In this document: positions 1 through 12,355 of the stretch, piece after piece
Numbering within the stretch: position 1 is the stretch's first letter
How the letters are laid out: each line of letters begins with the position of its first letter
DNA from: Podospora comata
Taxonomy: Eukaryota; Ascomycota; Sordariomycetes; Sordariales; Podosporaceae
Direction: 5' to 3'
Length of the DNA stretch: 64,000 nt
Assembly: GCA_017354895.1 (NCBI GenBank)
Contig: CP071495.1
Span: forward strand, 727,001-791,000
Notes under the pieces: generated by a model
Told to the model about the DNA's origin: nothing
Databases searched by the model: none
Seen by the model: the letters and a program-made list of their open reading frames with translations, nothing else
Translations under genes and position numbers: made by a program

Positions 1-2461
1 TGTTCTCACAGGCCACGACGACCTTGCCAGTGGTGGCGCGAGAGAGAAATCGCCGACTGTCCTCGACTCCAAGCCCCACTGCCATCATGCCCCCCTGACG
101 GGCAATCTGACGATTGCTCTCCGAAGCGAGGCCTCCACGCGCAAAAGCGATGGCCATGGCCGACTGGAGATCGAGAGCACCGGCCGCATAAGCGGCGGCA
201 ATCTCTCCGCTCGAATGGCTCGTGACTGCTGTGGGGGTGACACCCCAAGCCCGGAGCAGGTTTGTGAGGGCGATCTGGACGGCAACGCACACGGGAGTAC
301 TGTAGTCCAGCTGATTGACCTTGGAGGTGTCGGCATCTCGGTTTAGCTCCTCTGTAGAAACACGCGTGTTAGAAACCTAGCATTTCCAGCACGAACGGAG
401 AAAACATACCAATCATGTTCCAAGTTGCCCCGAGTTTCTCTAGATGCTTGTTGCAGTCGAGCAACGCGGCCTTGAACACGGGGTAGACCTCAATCAACTC
501 CCTGCCCATCGCCCACCACTGCGCGCCCTGGCCATTGTAAACAAATCCTACCCTTGGAGAAGCGATTGCTACCTTGGCAGGCTTTGCCTTTGGGGAATCG
601 AGAATCTTGATCAGGGCCTCGACCGTGTCAGCAGAAACCGACGTGACCCACGGGAACCGCGAGCGACGGTGGCCCAGAGTGTAGGCAAGGTTGTCGAGGA
701 AACCATCTTCATCCGTGATCTTGGTGTTGAGCAAGTAGTCCTTGAGATTGGAGACCATGGCCTGGGTAGCTCTCTCATCTTTGCCACTCAAGACGAACAC
801 TCGGCGCCGGGGCAGGTACTCGAGAGAACTGCTGCTCCGTCGTGACCGGCTGCTGGCATTGTCGAGATTGGCAGCCTGCTGAAGGCGTCGGGAACCAGTG
901 AAGGAATCCAAGTCTTCCATGATAACATGAGCGTTGGATCCGCCATAGCCAAAATTGTTGATAGACGCACGTCTCACGTCCTCCTTTCCATCCCAGGGCT
1001 CGAGTTCAGTGGGGACCTGCAGGGGAGAGAAGGCGCTGATTAGCATTTGTTTCCGTGTCCCGGCCAATTGATGCCGGGAAGGCCTACGGCCGGATCACTC
1101 ACCTTTAACTTCCAGTCCTCCAAACGCAGCTTCTCATTCGGCTTCTGATAGTTGACACTGGGCGGGATCTGACCCTTCTCGAGCGCCAGTGCGACCTTGA
1201 TGATGGCCGCAACTCCGCTTGCCGTTTCTGTGTGGCCGATGTTGGTCTTGACTGATCCGATTCTCAATGGGTCATCGCTTGTTCGAGTGTCTTGGAAAAC
1301 CGACGAGATGGCTTTGACCTCGATGGGATCGCCCGTTGGTGTGCCGGTTCCGTGGGCTTCAAAGTAGGTCGTCTGGGAAGGATCGAGGCCTGCCTTCTTG
1401 TAACAAGCGCGAATAAGCGCCTCCTGCGCCTCGCCGCTGGGTGTGGTGATAGTTTCCGTCTTGCCGTCCTGGTTCACGCCTGTCTCCCGGATGATGGCCC
1501 GGATCGGATCACCATCCCGCAAGGCATCGTCGAGCCTCTTGAGGATGATGGTGGCTGACCCCTCCCCGCGGCCATATCCATTGGCGCGGCTGTCAAATGC
1601 ATAGGACCTGCCATCCTTGGAGATCAGGGTCATCGAGGACATGGCCAGAAACATGTCCGGGTTGAACATGATGTTTGCACCGCCCACAATGGACATGTCC
1701 GATTCACCGGTCCGAAGACTCTGGCATCCTTGGTGCAGCGCAGTCAAGGTGGTCGAGCAGCCCGTGTCGACTGACATGCTCGGTCCTCGCAGATCGAAAA
1801 AGTGTGACAGGCGATTGGAGGCCATGGCCGCCCCTGTGCCCATCAGTAGAAACCTGGGCAGGGCGTCGGGATCTCTGATCAGACTCTCATGGTAGTCGCG
1901 AAAAAATGAGCCGGCAAAGACAGAAGTGTTGGAGCCGGCGACATCCTGAAGGGTGATTCCAGCTTAGACAACAAGTATGGGTTAGTAGAGAATGGGATGA
2001 GCATTGTGGGGCAAACCTACCGCTTTCCAGCGCCTCATATGTGGACTCCAGTTGCAGTCTGAACTGAGGATCTAGTGCCTGTTTCATCCCGTTAGTTTGC
2101 TCCTTAAAAATGGCGAGCGACAGCCATGTCTGACTTACCGCTGCAGTCTCTGCCGACAAATTAAAGAAACTGGCGTCGAACAAGCCGACGTCTTCCTCGA
2201 GGAAGTGGCCTCCTACCACATTGGTCTATTTCAAAAGTGTGAGATTGTATCCCTCTTCTGAGAAGATGAGATTGAACTGACCCCATTGAGCTTCTCAAAA
2301 TTTGGATGAAGGAATCCGTCAATGTTGAAGCGGTTTTTAGGAATCTCCGACCATGCGCTGCGGCCTTCGGAAACAAGTTTCCAGAGCTTCTCTGGACTGT
2401 CGATGTCGCCAGCGAACCGGCAGCTCATTCCGACGATGGCGATGGGTGTGTTGGATTCCAT
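1..2461 (-). CDS. Highly reducing-type polyketide synthase, N-terminal part (KS + start of AT), cut by the window edge
   Basis: The visible part encodes a beta-ketoacyl synthase and the start of an acyltransferase domain, which build a polyketide from malonyl units. Six exons are joined by introns at 2226-2281, 2079-2138, 1963-2020, 1017-1102 and 352-409 (minus strand, all GT-AG, frame kept). The protein opens with [15 protein letters not shown] (ATG at 2461; an in-frame ATG lies at 2476). KS catalytic residues are visible: Cys in VDTGCSTTL, His in [12 protein letters not shown] and His in [10 protein letters not shown]. After a Ser/Arg-rich linker the AT begins with [20 protein letters not shown] and has the serine motif [14 protein letters not shown]. 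The KS style and linker resemble HR-PKSs, but the DH, ER, KR and ACP domains that would prove this lie outside the window. An SDR and an MFS transporter lie upstream on the other strand, as in secondary-metabolite clusters. Confidence 0.95.
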
Positions 2462-4314
2462 CTTTGCTTGATACACAAAGTCTGGAAGGGGTGAGGGGTA
2501 CCTTTAACCGTTCAGGTAGATGAGTCAAGATGAGGGGTGGGCTTCGGACTCGAGTGTTGTTGAAATACCTGATGAGAATAGGGTTGGGAAACAAGAAGAC
2601 GGATTCAACGCGCGGTGCAAGGACGTCGCGCATGTCGACTCTATATAAAACCTCTTGACGACAAGCTCAAAACACCTGCATTGCCATATTCTCCCTGAAC
2701 CCACCGCCCTCGTGCAAGGTGATGGGCGAGATTGCCACGATTTCAGCCGTGATAGGGAGTCTACAGCATCCAGTTCCACGGAAGGGATGAGATACTCCGG
2801 GCAAGCAACAGTCCAAAACTCCGAACCACCTTTCTCCCACAGCCCATAATTCGAGAACCGCAGTCTCGGGCTAATACAAACCCAACAGCCCGATTCAAAT
2901 CGATTTCTCGCTTCATTTTGGCAATATCACATATCATGATGGCTTTGGGAAGGATCATTCTTGTGGGCGATGAGATGTAAGCAGAAGGTGTGATGATTTG
3001 CCCCACTTTGACTGACTCAGCAGTAGATAAGGGACTCGGGGAGTGAGACCTCGACCAATGATTAGCAAATTTGTTACTCGTGGACGAGAAGATGCTCATC
3101 GTTGAACGGATTGGCATTGCAAAAGTGGGAATCTTGTGGCTCTCGACTTTCTGTGTGATGGTCAAACTCCAAACTCGGCGATTGTACCTTCCGGGTAGGC
3201 CGGCCGGCGCGCTCCGGATGGATGTGCCCCGACCCGCCGAGAAACTCCGGGAGAGACCCACAGTAAACTCCGAAAGTGGACGAGGTGGGACGGGAGATCA
3301 GTCTACCCTGGGCGATCAGGAAAATGTATTTCTTGCTCAGTCAGCACTGTTGGACTCTGGGACAGTTGGGGGGTGCTCGGGAGCTGTTGGTGAGACGTGC
3401 AGTTTTGAGGGCTCCGATCCGGCAATGATATGTTGATTTGGTGAAACCCTGCTGCAGATCTGCCGGGCAACGTCAGCACAATGGCGTTATCCCTCATCTT
3501 TCTTTTGTTTTTCCGGCTGCAAGTATTACCTTGTAAGACGGGTGGCCCCCTATCGTGCTGGAGAATACCTTAGGCTTGAGACCAGCACAATATCTCAAGG
3601 CCGGCAAGTAGGTGTGTACAATCGGAGAATATTACTCCGGGTCTACACTAACTCGTCAAGATGTTCCACACAGAGGGCTGCGGGCAAAGAGGCTCTCACA
3701 TTGCCCGCGGCAGGGGCAGGTGCAAGATCCAGCAGGTGTCACTATCGCAGCTGAAGTTGGGGAAGTGGGAACTGTCTGTGACTGTATGTGATTGAAAGGC
3801 ATCTGAGTAACATAAGGGACCGCCCCCGACCAATCGCGGATGCCGTCGGATACCGGGCCATGATCTGATGGTGGGAGAGGTAACACCCGGCGTAGTGGTC
3901 GGAGACCCGCTGACAAGACCAGCGTTTCTGCTGAACAGGAAATGATCAGTGAATCCTTTTCACGGTCAAGGAATGGTCTCTCTTCAGGTTCACAGACTTG
4001 CAGTGTGTATCTCGGTGCCATTCCCTATTTGCTCCTCTGCTGCAGGCAGAGCTGCCGTTGATAAATCCTCAGTAACTGTCGACCGGACTGGCCTTCCGAT
4101 TCCCTCAATGGATATGAGAAACCCCCTGTCCCCCGTGCTCTACGACACCCTACTTCAGATACAAACCACGGCACTGTATTCTTCTTGATATCCACCGATC
4201 CCCAGATCGTATCACGTCTCGGACCGACCAAGTCAGCTCAACAGAGGACCCCTTTACAACGGCTTTTTGCTTCTGGATGCCACTGACAAGCCCAAAAAAA
4301 CCTAATAGCCCAAG
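2462..4314. promoter_or_regulatory. Divergent intergenic region between PKS and SDR with repeated ACTCCG motifs
   Basis: This 1.85 kb gap separates the PKS start (minus) from the SDR start (plus) and holds no gene I can support. ACTCCG occurs five times on the plus strand, at 2794, 2818, 3244, 3267 and 3634; three copies continue as ACTCCGGG and two as ACTCCGAA or a close variant. The 3634 copy is part of a palindrome, CGG at 3623-3625 and CCG at 3637-3639, 11 bases apart, the kind of site bound by Zn(II)2Cys6 fungal regulators. About one copy of a given 6-mer would be expected by chance on both strands. A TATATAAAA sequence at 2642-2650 is on the plus strand and may be fortuitous. Confidence 0.5.
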
Positions 4315-5425
4315 ATGGTGTCCTTCAGCCAGATGCAATCGTCAAATACACGCATCATAGAGGTGCTGCCTGCAGGTCTCGTAGCTGTGTTTGTCGGCGG
4401 GACGAGTGGCATAGGGGAGACAACCATGAAGCAGCTCGCCAAGAACACCGTCGAGCCTCGCATCTACTTCGTGGGCCGGTCTAGAGAGGCTGCCACTCGA
4501 ATCATGGCCGAACTTCACGAGCTAAACCCAGCAGGGGAATACCACTTCATCCAGGCCGATGTATCGCTTCTGCACGCCGTGGACTGGGTCTGTCGGGAGA
4601 TACAGGCCAGGGAGTCCGTCGTCAATCTTTTATTTCTAACGCCAGGGGTTGTGTCGACGAGCCAGGGTAGCGGTAAGTCTTGACGTGGTATCTCGAGCTC
4701 GTTCTAAATGGCTTTTGGAGGCTGACTGCTTGGTCCCAGATACGATTGAGTCCCTGTACTACCCCACGGCAGTGACCTATTACTCCCGGATTAGGTTTAT
4801 CGTAAACCTGCTCCCACTTCTTCAGAAAGCCTCCCATCTCCGGAGAGTCGTCACTGTGTTTGGCGCCGGCAAGGAGAGCCTTCTAGATGGCGATGACTTC
4901 CCCCTGTTTCCGGGGAGGTACCACCAGGCCGGGCCCTTGCAAACGACAGACCACGGCAGCCTCAGCACAATGATGACACTGGCACTGGAATCTCTGGCCC
5001 TGGAAGCGCCCAACATCAGCTTTGTCCATTCCTTTCCCGGCTTTGTCAAAGGTTCGGCCACCAACAGCAGTCCCAAGACCGGCGGAGTCATCCGCGCTGT
5101 ATTCAAAGTCGTCGGAGCGCTCCCTCTTTTCGAAGCTGGGGAGAGGCATCTATTCTTGGCCACAAGCGCACGATTTCCGGCAAGAGACGGGGTACATTCG
5201 AGGATACCGACAGCGGGCGTCGGGCTCGGAAAAGGGGTTTCGGTCGCTAGAGGGACTGACGCGAGGGACGGTAGCGGGGTCTATTCTGTTAATTTCGATG
5301 GGGAGTCAGTGGCGTTCAAGGTGCAGGATACACTTCAACAGCTGAGAGACAGAGATATGGTCAGAAGAGTGTGGCAACATACGATCAAGGAGTTTACCAG
5401 GGTCACCGGGTCAGCATTCGTGTAG
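4315..5425 (+). CDS. Short-chain dehydrogenase/reductase-like protein next to the PKS
   Basis: Predicted 347-residue NAD(P)-binding Rossmann protein encoded by two exons with an intron at 4673-4739 (GTAAGT...CCCAG, frame continuous across SQGS/DTIES). The nucleotide-binding glycine motif is GGTSGIGETTMKQLAKN near residue 27. The usual SDR catalytic YxxxK is replaced by YYSRIRF near residue 140, a form I associate with a fungal SDR subgroup often found beside biosynthetic genes; whether it is an active oxidoreductase is open. A C-terminal extension carries the segment after GVHSRIPTAG. Its position beside the PKS and the shared promoter region with ACTCCG motifs suggest a tailoring role for the polyketide, but that is inference from context only. 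Confidence 0.8.
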
Positions 5426-6197
5426 TTGCTCCCGTGGATTACCAATACCCACCACGCAACCTGGAAGGGGTGGGGATGGGACTCCAAGGCACAGACGGGA
5501 CTATCATGTTCCACCGGGCCCCTGTTACAGCCTTCACCCAGCTCAAGCTGGCACTTGAAAACAGGAGAATACTGGAAGGGAAACAAGAGTTGGAATATGG
5601 GTTAGAGATTCCCGAGTTTTTATATGTTTGTAATTCGAAGCCAGAGACGAGAACCATTCTTTTGGGCGGTGTTTAAATGCTACCTCACATGTACCTTGGC
5701 AATTGCAGGAGCGTTTTGTGTTCCACCATGCCCCAAGGACAGGACTACCTACATGGTATCTGAGTTCGGGTACCTTACGCTGAGACACCTAATCCAGGTG
5801 CACTCGTAGCCAGCTGGCGCTTGAACATTGTAGTTGCCTGGGTCCATCATATCTTTGCCTTCCGTCATAGAATAACACTCCCCAACCAGACAGCTGACTG
5901 CGCCCTTATAAGCGTTCATGCAACGAGACACCATTCGAAATGCCTAGCGACCTGCTCCTTCCTCCCATGCCAAATCATTTCAGAGGCAGGCCCGTGACGC
6001 GATTTCGTGTTAGGCTATCCCGTGGTAGCCCATCCTGAACCAACGTTTTCCAACCTTCACCAATCCTACTAATTCCCTATGGTTCAACCACACATTTTGC
6101 ATCCGCATTACCATCCTATACACTATCGAACACGAGGTGGAAGCTGATGCCACCAAGCTCTCGTACGAATAATATATCAGCCACAGTAGCAGAAAAC
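5426..6197 (+). other. Intergenic region upstream of the MFS transporter
   Basis: About 770 bp between the SDR stop and the MFS start. It presumably carries the MFS promoter and the SDR 3' end. I see no convincing reading frame, repeat or RNA here, and none of the ACTCCG motifs found upstream of the SDR. Confidence 0.5.
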
Positions 6198-7860
6198 ATG
6201 ACCTCACTATCTGCTGTCATTGTTCGACCGGACCCAGATGCCGGACTGTCCGAATCCGAAAGAGCTGCCGTGGTATGTATTGAGCTCTCGATGATGCCAG
6301 TTCCGAGGTGTATTTGGCTGCTAACCACCGTGTTTTGCTGCTTTAGGACCGCAAATTGGTTCGTCGCCTAGACCTCGTCCTCCTGCCGTGGCTCTGTTTC
6401 CTCTACCTTCTTGCCTTTTTGGACCGCACCAACATTGGAAATGCCAAGATTGACAACATGACGAACGATATTATCATGTCTAACCTCGGTTACAGTGCTA
6501 CATTGATGATATTTTTTGTGGCATATTCGGCTTTCGAGCCCGTTGCAAATGTTCTGCTCAAGCGGATGCGTCCCTCAATATTCTTGCCCCTGATCATGTA
6601 AGCATGAGCCTTCATTGGTTAGGTCTCGAGATCTGAACAAGATTTTGACCGTGCATGTAGGGTCGGCTGGGGTGGTTGCATGATCGCCATGGGCCTTGTG
6701 AAGAACTGGAGCGGGCTCATGGCAGCTCGATTCTTCTTGGGCGTTTTTGAGTCGGGGTTGTTTCCCGGTGTCAATTACTTCATCTCCTGTTGGTATCGGC
6801 GGGATGAGTTTGCTCTACGTGCTGTTAGTAGTCCCCTTCATCTCCATCGCCCAATGGAGCGCATAAAAACTGACGAACCGTTGTGACCCAGGCGCTTTTC
6901 TTTTCATTCGCCGCCCTCGCCGGGTCGTTTGGCGGTCTCCTCGCGGCGGCGATTTCAACGATGGACGGTATCGGCGGCTTCGCTGGCTGGCGCTGGATCT
7001 TCATCCTCGAAGGCGCCCTCACCATTGTTGTTGCCATCGCCTCATTTTGGATGGTGCAGGACTTTCCTGACACGGCAGAGTTTCTCTCGGAAGCCGATCA
7101 AGAGCGCGTCCTCCGCAGGCTGGACCGGGACAAGCAAAGCTCGGCCCATCACGAAAACTTCAAAATGCTCTACGTTTGGCAAGCCCTCAAGGACACGAAG
7201 ACCTACCTTGCTATGGTGGTGTACATGGGCCCCATGATGCCGCTTTATAGTCTCAGTCTGTTCCTCCCTACGATTATCTCGAACCTATCATTTACCGACC
7301 CTTCCCAGATCATCAAGAACCAGCTGCTCAGCGTCCCACCTTATGCTGTTGCAGCTTTGGTCACTATTGTGGTCAGCGTGTTCAGCGATAAACACCGCAA
7401 ACGTGGTATTTACAACATGGGCCTCGCCTGCGTTGGCATCTTTGGCTTCATCCTCCTTGTTGCCTCCTCCAATCCAATTGTTCAGTACCTGGGGGCCTTT
7501 TTTGGCGCTGTCGGCATCTATGCTAGCATACCACTCACCATTGCGTGGGTGGCCAACAACACGGAGGGATCCTACAAACGCGGCATTGTTTTGGGATTGG
7601 TGATCGGGTGGGGAAACCTCAACGGACTTGTATCTTGTAATCTGTGGCTCGGTGCTCCACGTTTCCTTGCCGGCCACATTACCGTGATCGCGTATATGGC
7701 ACTGTTTCTGGGTGGTGGAAGCTACATACTATGCCGGTATTTGTATTTTCAGAATCTCGACCGAAAGCAGGGACTCCTTGATCATCGCCTGACGGGTTTG
7801 ACGAAGGCGGAGATTGGGGATTTGGGTGACGCCAACCCGGAGTTCCTGTACACCTTGTAG
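6198..7860 (+). CDS. MFS transporter, anion:cation symporter (Dal5/Tna1-like) family
   Basis: Predicted 485-residue plasma-membrane transporter with about 12 membrane spans. Four exons; introns at 6273-6346, 6598-6660 and 6824-6891 keep one frame. The start at 6198 has A at -3 (AAACATGA), better than the in-frame ATG at 6147. Hallmarks of the ACS family are RRLDLVLLPWLCFLYLLAFLDRTNIGNA at the first helix, FLGVFESGLFPGVNYFIS in the middle, and GWRWIFILEGALT before the sixth helix, as in allantoate, nicotinate and vitamin permeases of fungi. The substrate cannot be read from sequence. Its place next to a PKS and an SDR makes it a candidate import or export component of that cluster, although ACS members are usually importers of organic anions. 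Confidence 0.92.
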
Positions 7861-9689
7861 AGAGACTGTCTGACTTTATCCTAAGGGATCAACATTTATA
7901 GCACCTTAATGGAATTTTACAGGGCTAGGGAGGATCAATGAGTGTGCGAAAGATGATTCTTTTACATTGTATCACTTATGACCTTCTAGAGACAATGGAA
8001 TCAATTGTTTGTCTAGAGATCAGAGGATTCCGGCAAAGCGGTGGATTACGCAGCACTGTGCCTTAGACCTACCGATGCTTGCCCTTCACCGAGGACCGTG
8101 TCTTCCTTTTCGCCATGTCAAGGCGATGATGACAAAAGGGGATAAGGATCGGCTGCTCAGGACCCCGATATTAAGTTCAACGTATGCCAGGGGAATCCGT
8201 TTCTGTGCTGCTCGGTTGGGTTGCTTCTAAATTTGCCGCTGCGCTGCAACCCTCTCTTCTAGCCCGTTGGTGTTGATGCACGTCAGCGCCTACCTGGTAG
8301 ACACCGTCGGGCTCAGTCCTCTGCTTCTCTGGTTTTCGCGTATACTCAAGATGGCTACATGCCGTGGTACTAAGAAGATTCGCGTGCTTTGCTTGGCACC
8401 GCAGCTTGATCGGCATCCATGTCATGAATCTTTTCATTTCTTGAAAAAAAAAGTTTGTGGGGTTCGAGTTGAGGTGACGTTAGCCCTCGGAAATGCAATT
8501 GCTTGATGTTTCCGTCGTACATCATTAAATCTTCAGGCGATTGAGCTTCAACCAATGCTTTCTACTACTCGTCGTAAATTTAGACAATCGGGTCCAGATC
8601 GGCGGGTAGAGGTGCACTGGAGTGCCATAAATGGTCTGGGACTTCTAAAGATTTAATAACTCTGGTGCCAGCGAGCTGGACCAACCGCTTACCCAATGGA
8701 ACCTGCCTCGGTTGCGCCTCCGACTTGCCGAAAGTGAGCTATACAGAGCTCCGTCGAGCCATTCACGAGAGCTCAACCTGATCTGCACATCTGCCGGCAG
8801 ATATTTCTGCGCGCGTTTCTCCTGAAGATCAGCCAAGAGTGAGCAGCGGCGTCAGCAAACCGCAAGCACACCTCCCCTGACTCTCTTGGCCACTCACTGA
8901 GTTTGAATTTGTGGTACAGTAGGCAAACAAGCTGGAATCTGAGTGCAAAAAGACCTCGGAAGGATCCATTGCATGGAGCAGCAGTTCGAATAAGGTGACA
9001 TACCACACAAACAACTGGGCTTGTCCCACGACCTCACCTTTCATTTATGGCGCCGCACACCTACACCCACACGCCGTTCAAACTCAATTGAAGACTGTAG
9101 CACCTCCAACTGTTCTGGTTAGGTGGTAGGTAAGGTATTGAGGGATGGCGTATATAGATGGCTTCCCCACCCCTCCCGCGTTTAACCTTCTTTGGCGAGT
9201 TGATCGAGCTGTGAGGCTCCCTTTTTGTACATACCTTGCATACATTCATTCAGGTTCTCGTGAAGGAAGTCGAACACCGCGACGATATCACGGGCTTCCA
9301 CTAACACAGAACATCAAACCATGTTTCCTTGATTCGTTCCGGATTTCATTTCGCCAATTCTGCATATTTCTCATCGTCGGCGTCTATTGGGCATTGCAAG
9401 TTCCCTTTTTTCCAAGTTGTAGGTTGGCTTCGACAACTGCGTGATATTTTCTCCAGACTGACCCACACCTCTCATCAAGATCTTTTCCAATTCCACCACC
9501 TGAAGTTGCTCCCAAGCACCAGTGGCATTGACTTCGCGCTCGAAAACATCCTCTATCTCGTCGATCTCGCCGTTTCTCCTTGTCCCAAACGACATGTTTT
9601 AACACAAACAATAACCGTCTTGATTAGAGTTTCTTCTTTCTATTTTTATTACTCAAGATACCCGTCCTTCTCTTTCGTCCGATCCGAAG
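7861..9689. other. 1.8 kb intergenic region, no gene recognised
   Basis: Sequence between the MFS stop and the receptor start. Base composition is ordinary for the gene-bearing parts of the window. No splice-consistent exon chain, tRNA or repeat was found. The right half probably holds the receptor promoter and 5' leader, including pyrimidine-rich runs near 9570-9680. Confidence 0.4.
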
Positions 9690-11839
9690 ATGCCCGTCAT
9701 CCCGTTTTTTCTAACCAACACCACGATCCTCGACTCGGTCCGCCCCCTCTGGATTTTGACTGAGGAACAAACCGATCTTTTGGTGACAATCGAGCGGGCG
9801 CTGGGGTCTGTCTCTCTGGCTGCCGTCACGCTAGTTTTCGTGGCCTTTGCTTTGTTCCGTTCTCTTCGGACGGTTCCAAATTGCTTTTTGGTGTGCTCGT
9901 CAGTCGCGAATGTATTCTCATCGGTGGCTACCCTTATGACTCAGGATGGCCTAAGAACGGCTATTCAGAATGGGGACAAGGGGTTGTGCAACGCGCAGGG
10001 ATTTCTGTTTCAGATGTGAGTTTGCCTGTTGTCTTGGATACTGGTCGGGTAGGCAGGTGAACACTATCCGTAGGGACTAATCAATGGACTTGAACAGGTT
10101 CTTGCAGTCCAATCCATGGTGGTCGTTTGCTATGGCTATCAACGTGCTGATTGTATTTCGATATGGTGCCAACCCGGGACACTTTAAGAGGTGGTGGTGG
10201 GTATACTGCTCGATCTGTTATGGTGGACCAGGAATTTCTGCCGGTATTTTGCTCGCCCTAGGCTACTATGGCAATGCTAGGGTAGGTTGGATCGCTCTGA
10301 TCCAGTCCAATGAAGCTGACAAGCAATCAGATATGGTGTTGGATTGATTCCTCACATCAAATGCTACGGATCTACACCCAGTACCTCCCAGTCTGGATCT
10401 GCATCTTGGGCACTCTCCTGATCTACCTAGGTCTTGGGATCCATATATTTCGATCCCGAAACGATGTTGACACGAAGTTTCCTCTGAGAGCAAGCCCCGA
10501 ACACCCACCCATCCTCCAACCCATACCCCGCGACAGGAAGTCCTTTTTGTCATTGAGCGACTGGCCTCTGTCCCCATTTACTAGTAGCGCCCTGTTTCCA
10601 GAATCGCCCGACGGTACTCACCCCCTCGCGCCGATGCCTATGACTGTCACTCGTGCGCAGTCTAGCCACACCCGCAAGAGCCGGTCTATACACATCCGCC
10701 CAAGCCGATCGATCGGAACCCAACACAGCCGGTCTACAAGAGCTGCCCTACCAACCAGGGTAGCCAGTGCACCGTCGAAACGAAGCTCAGGTTACATGCG
10801 TGCCTTTGGGCTCAACCCCCGCCGAGCTCCCTCCCCTCCTCCAACTCTTAGTGAACAAGACGGAACCTTGGAACCTCGAAGGGCGGAACCTCAAAGTGTG
10901 AATGGCTTAAGGGAGATCATAAGCGCATTTAACATCGACGACCCAGTCAAGCGGTCATATCTACTGACTGCGGGCCTCTCCGCCTTTGCAATTCTGGCCA
11001 CATGGATACCAAGCAGCATCTTTCGCGTCAACCAGATTCTCCATGGAGACACAAACTTCCCAGCATACGTAGCCTCTACCGCTGCGTTATCAATCCAAGG
11101 GGTCTGGAACTTTCTAATCTTCTTCTTGATCAACAGACGGACCTGCATATCTTGCGTCAGGGACAGACTTTCCACACCCCAGCAGTCCCGAATGTCGGCC
11201 TCGCTCGATCATGGACAGAGATCAAGGCCACTGACGACGGTCCATGTCGGAACACAAACCGAGCTCAACCGCGACATCATTGGGCTGGCCGAGAGTGCGG
11301 ATATTGCCATCGAGACCAAGAGCATCAAATCCCTTCCTGAGGTCACCGAGATATACCAGAACGATGACATCCTTACCCACCCACTGCCGTCGCGAGAAAA
11401 GGACGCCCAGGGTCCAGCAAGCACAACCAACCTCGCGGCGACGATGACCACTCCACCCACAGCGCACCTGAAACCGCAACCATCCAAGCGCTCCCTTCGT
11501 CCAATCGGCCCCGTGCTCAAAGAGAAGCTCTCATCCAGCAACATGAGAAGAGACCTCACGGTTCGAATCCCCTGGCGCAGCCCAAGTAGAACAAGCAACT
11601 GGAGCCTCTCAACAACGGGAAGGAACAAGAAGGACGAGGAAGGCTCAAGGGAAGGGGAGTCCTCCCAGCGAAGCTACAGCTGGGACTTCTTGGACATTGG
11701 TCTAGAAAACAGAGGCAACATTTTGGCTGCTATCAGCAGCAGGGGAACACCGACCGGGAGTGGTGGAAGCCCGATAACGTTTCACAGCAGAGCTAGCGCG
11801 GTTATGGGACACAGTAGAGGAGTTTCGTCGCCTTGTTGA
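9690..11839 (+). CDS. Seven-transmembrane receptor, Git3/cAMP-receptor-like
   Basis: Predicted 672-residue protein from three exons (introns 10016-10097 and 10282-10330, frame kept). The N-terminal third has five hydrophobic helices including LAAVTLVFVAFALFRSL, FAMAINVLIVFRYG and YLPVWICILGTLLIYLGLG; two more follow a long loop at about residues 430-500 (LLTAGLSAFAILATWIPSS, ALSIQGVWNFLIFFLINRR). The signature GLCNAQGFLFQM followed by FLQSNPWWSFAM and IWCWI is typical of fungal glucose/amino-acid-sensing GPCRs related to Git3. The third cytoplasmic loop is long and Ser/Arg-rich (repeated SRSI/SRST motifs around 10650-10750), and the tail is long and polar, both common in this class and likely phosphorylated. 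It should act at the plasma membrane through a heterotrimeric G protein; the ligand is unknown. Confidence 0.85.
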
Positions 11840-12355
11840 TGTTATTTCTCATCTTACAGATAGCTCGGCTACAGCTACTTATTAATGTCGATCCATTGGT
11901 ATCCGTTTGCTTGGGCCCAAGACGCGCAAAAGCTTTCAACAATGCACCCATGGTCAATTCCATAGTTCCTCTTGTGTGGTGTTGGAGTTGGCGTTCTGGT
12001 GTGGCCAGGAACAAAGGAGTTCTGAACAAAATGCCGAAATGGGGTTGACCCGAGCCAACTCGCCAATGGCTTTGTTGACCGGTTGCAGGATTTGAACAGC
12101 ACGGCAGTCCTTGTCGGCACTGGCATGAACACCGCATTGTATGGAAGGGGAAAATGCAAACAATCCACACTCTAAACCTCACAGGAGGGTCGTGACGTCG
12201 ATGCGTGCATCACCTCTTTGTCTGCAGAGTACATACACATCGAGGCTCGAATCTGAACCCCGAGACCGACCTCTCCAGTTTTTCGCTTTCCCGGTGCCTG
12301 CGCTTCCATACCTTTTTATCGTTCCCCTAGTAGCACCACTCTTTCATCCGTCAAG
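11840..12355 (+). other. Intergenic region, nothing recognised
   Basis: About 515 bp between two plus-strand genes. Pyrimidine-rich sequence just before 12356 fits a 5' leader of the next gene. No other feature seen. Confidence 0.4.

Noticed and set aside
2642-2650. TATA box for the PKS
   Set aside because: The TATATAAAA reads on the plus strand while the PKS is on the minus strand, and fungal promoters often lack TATA boxes.
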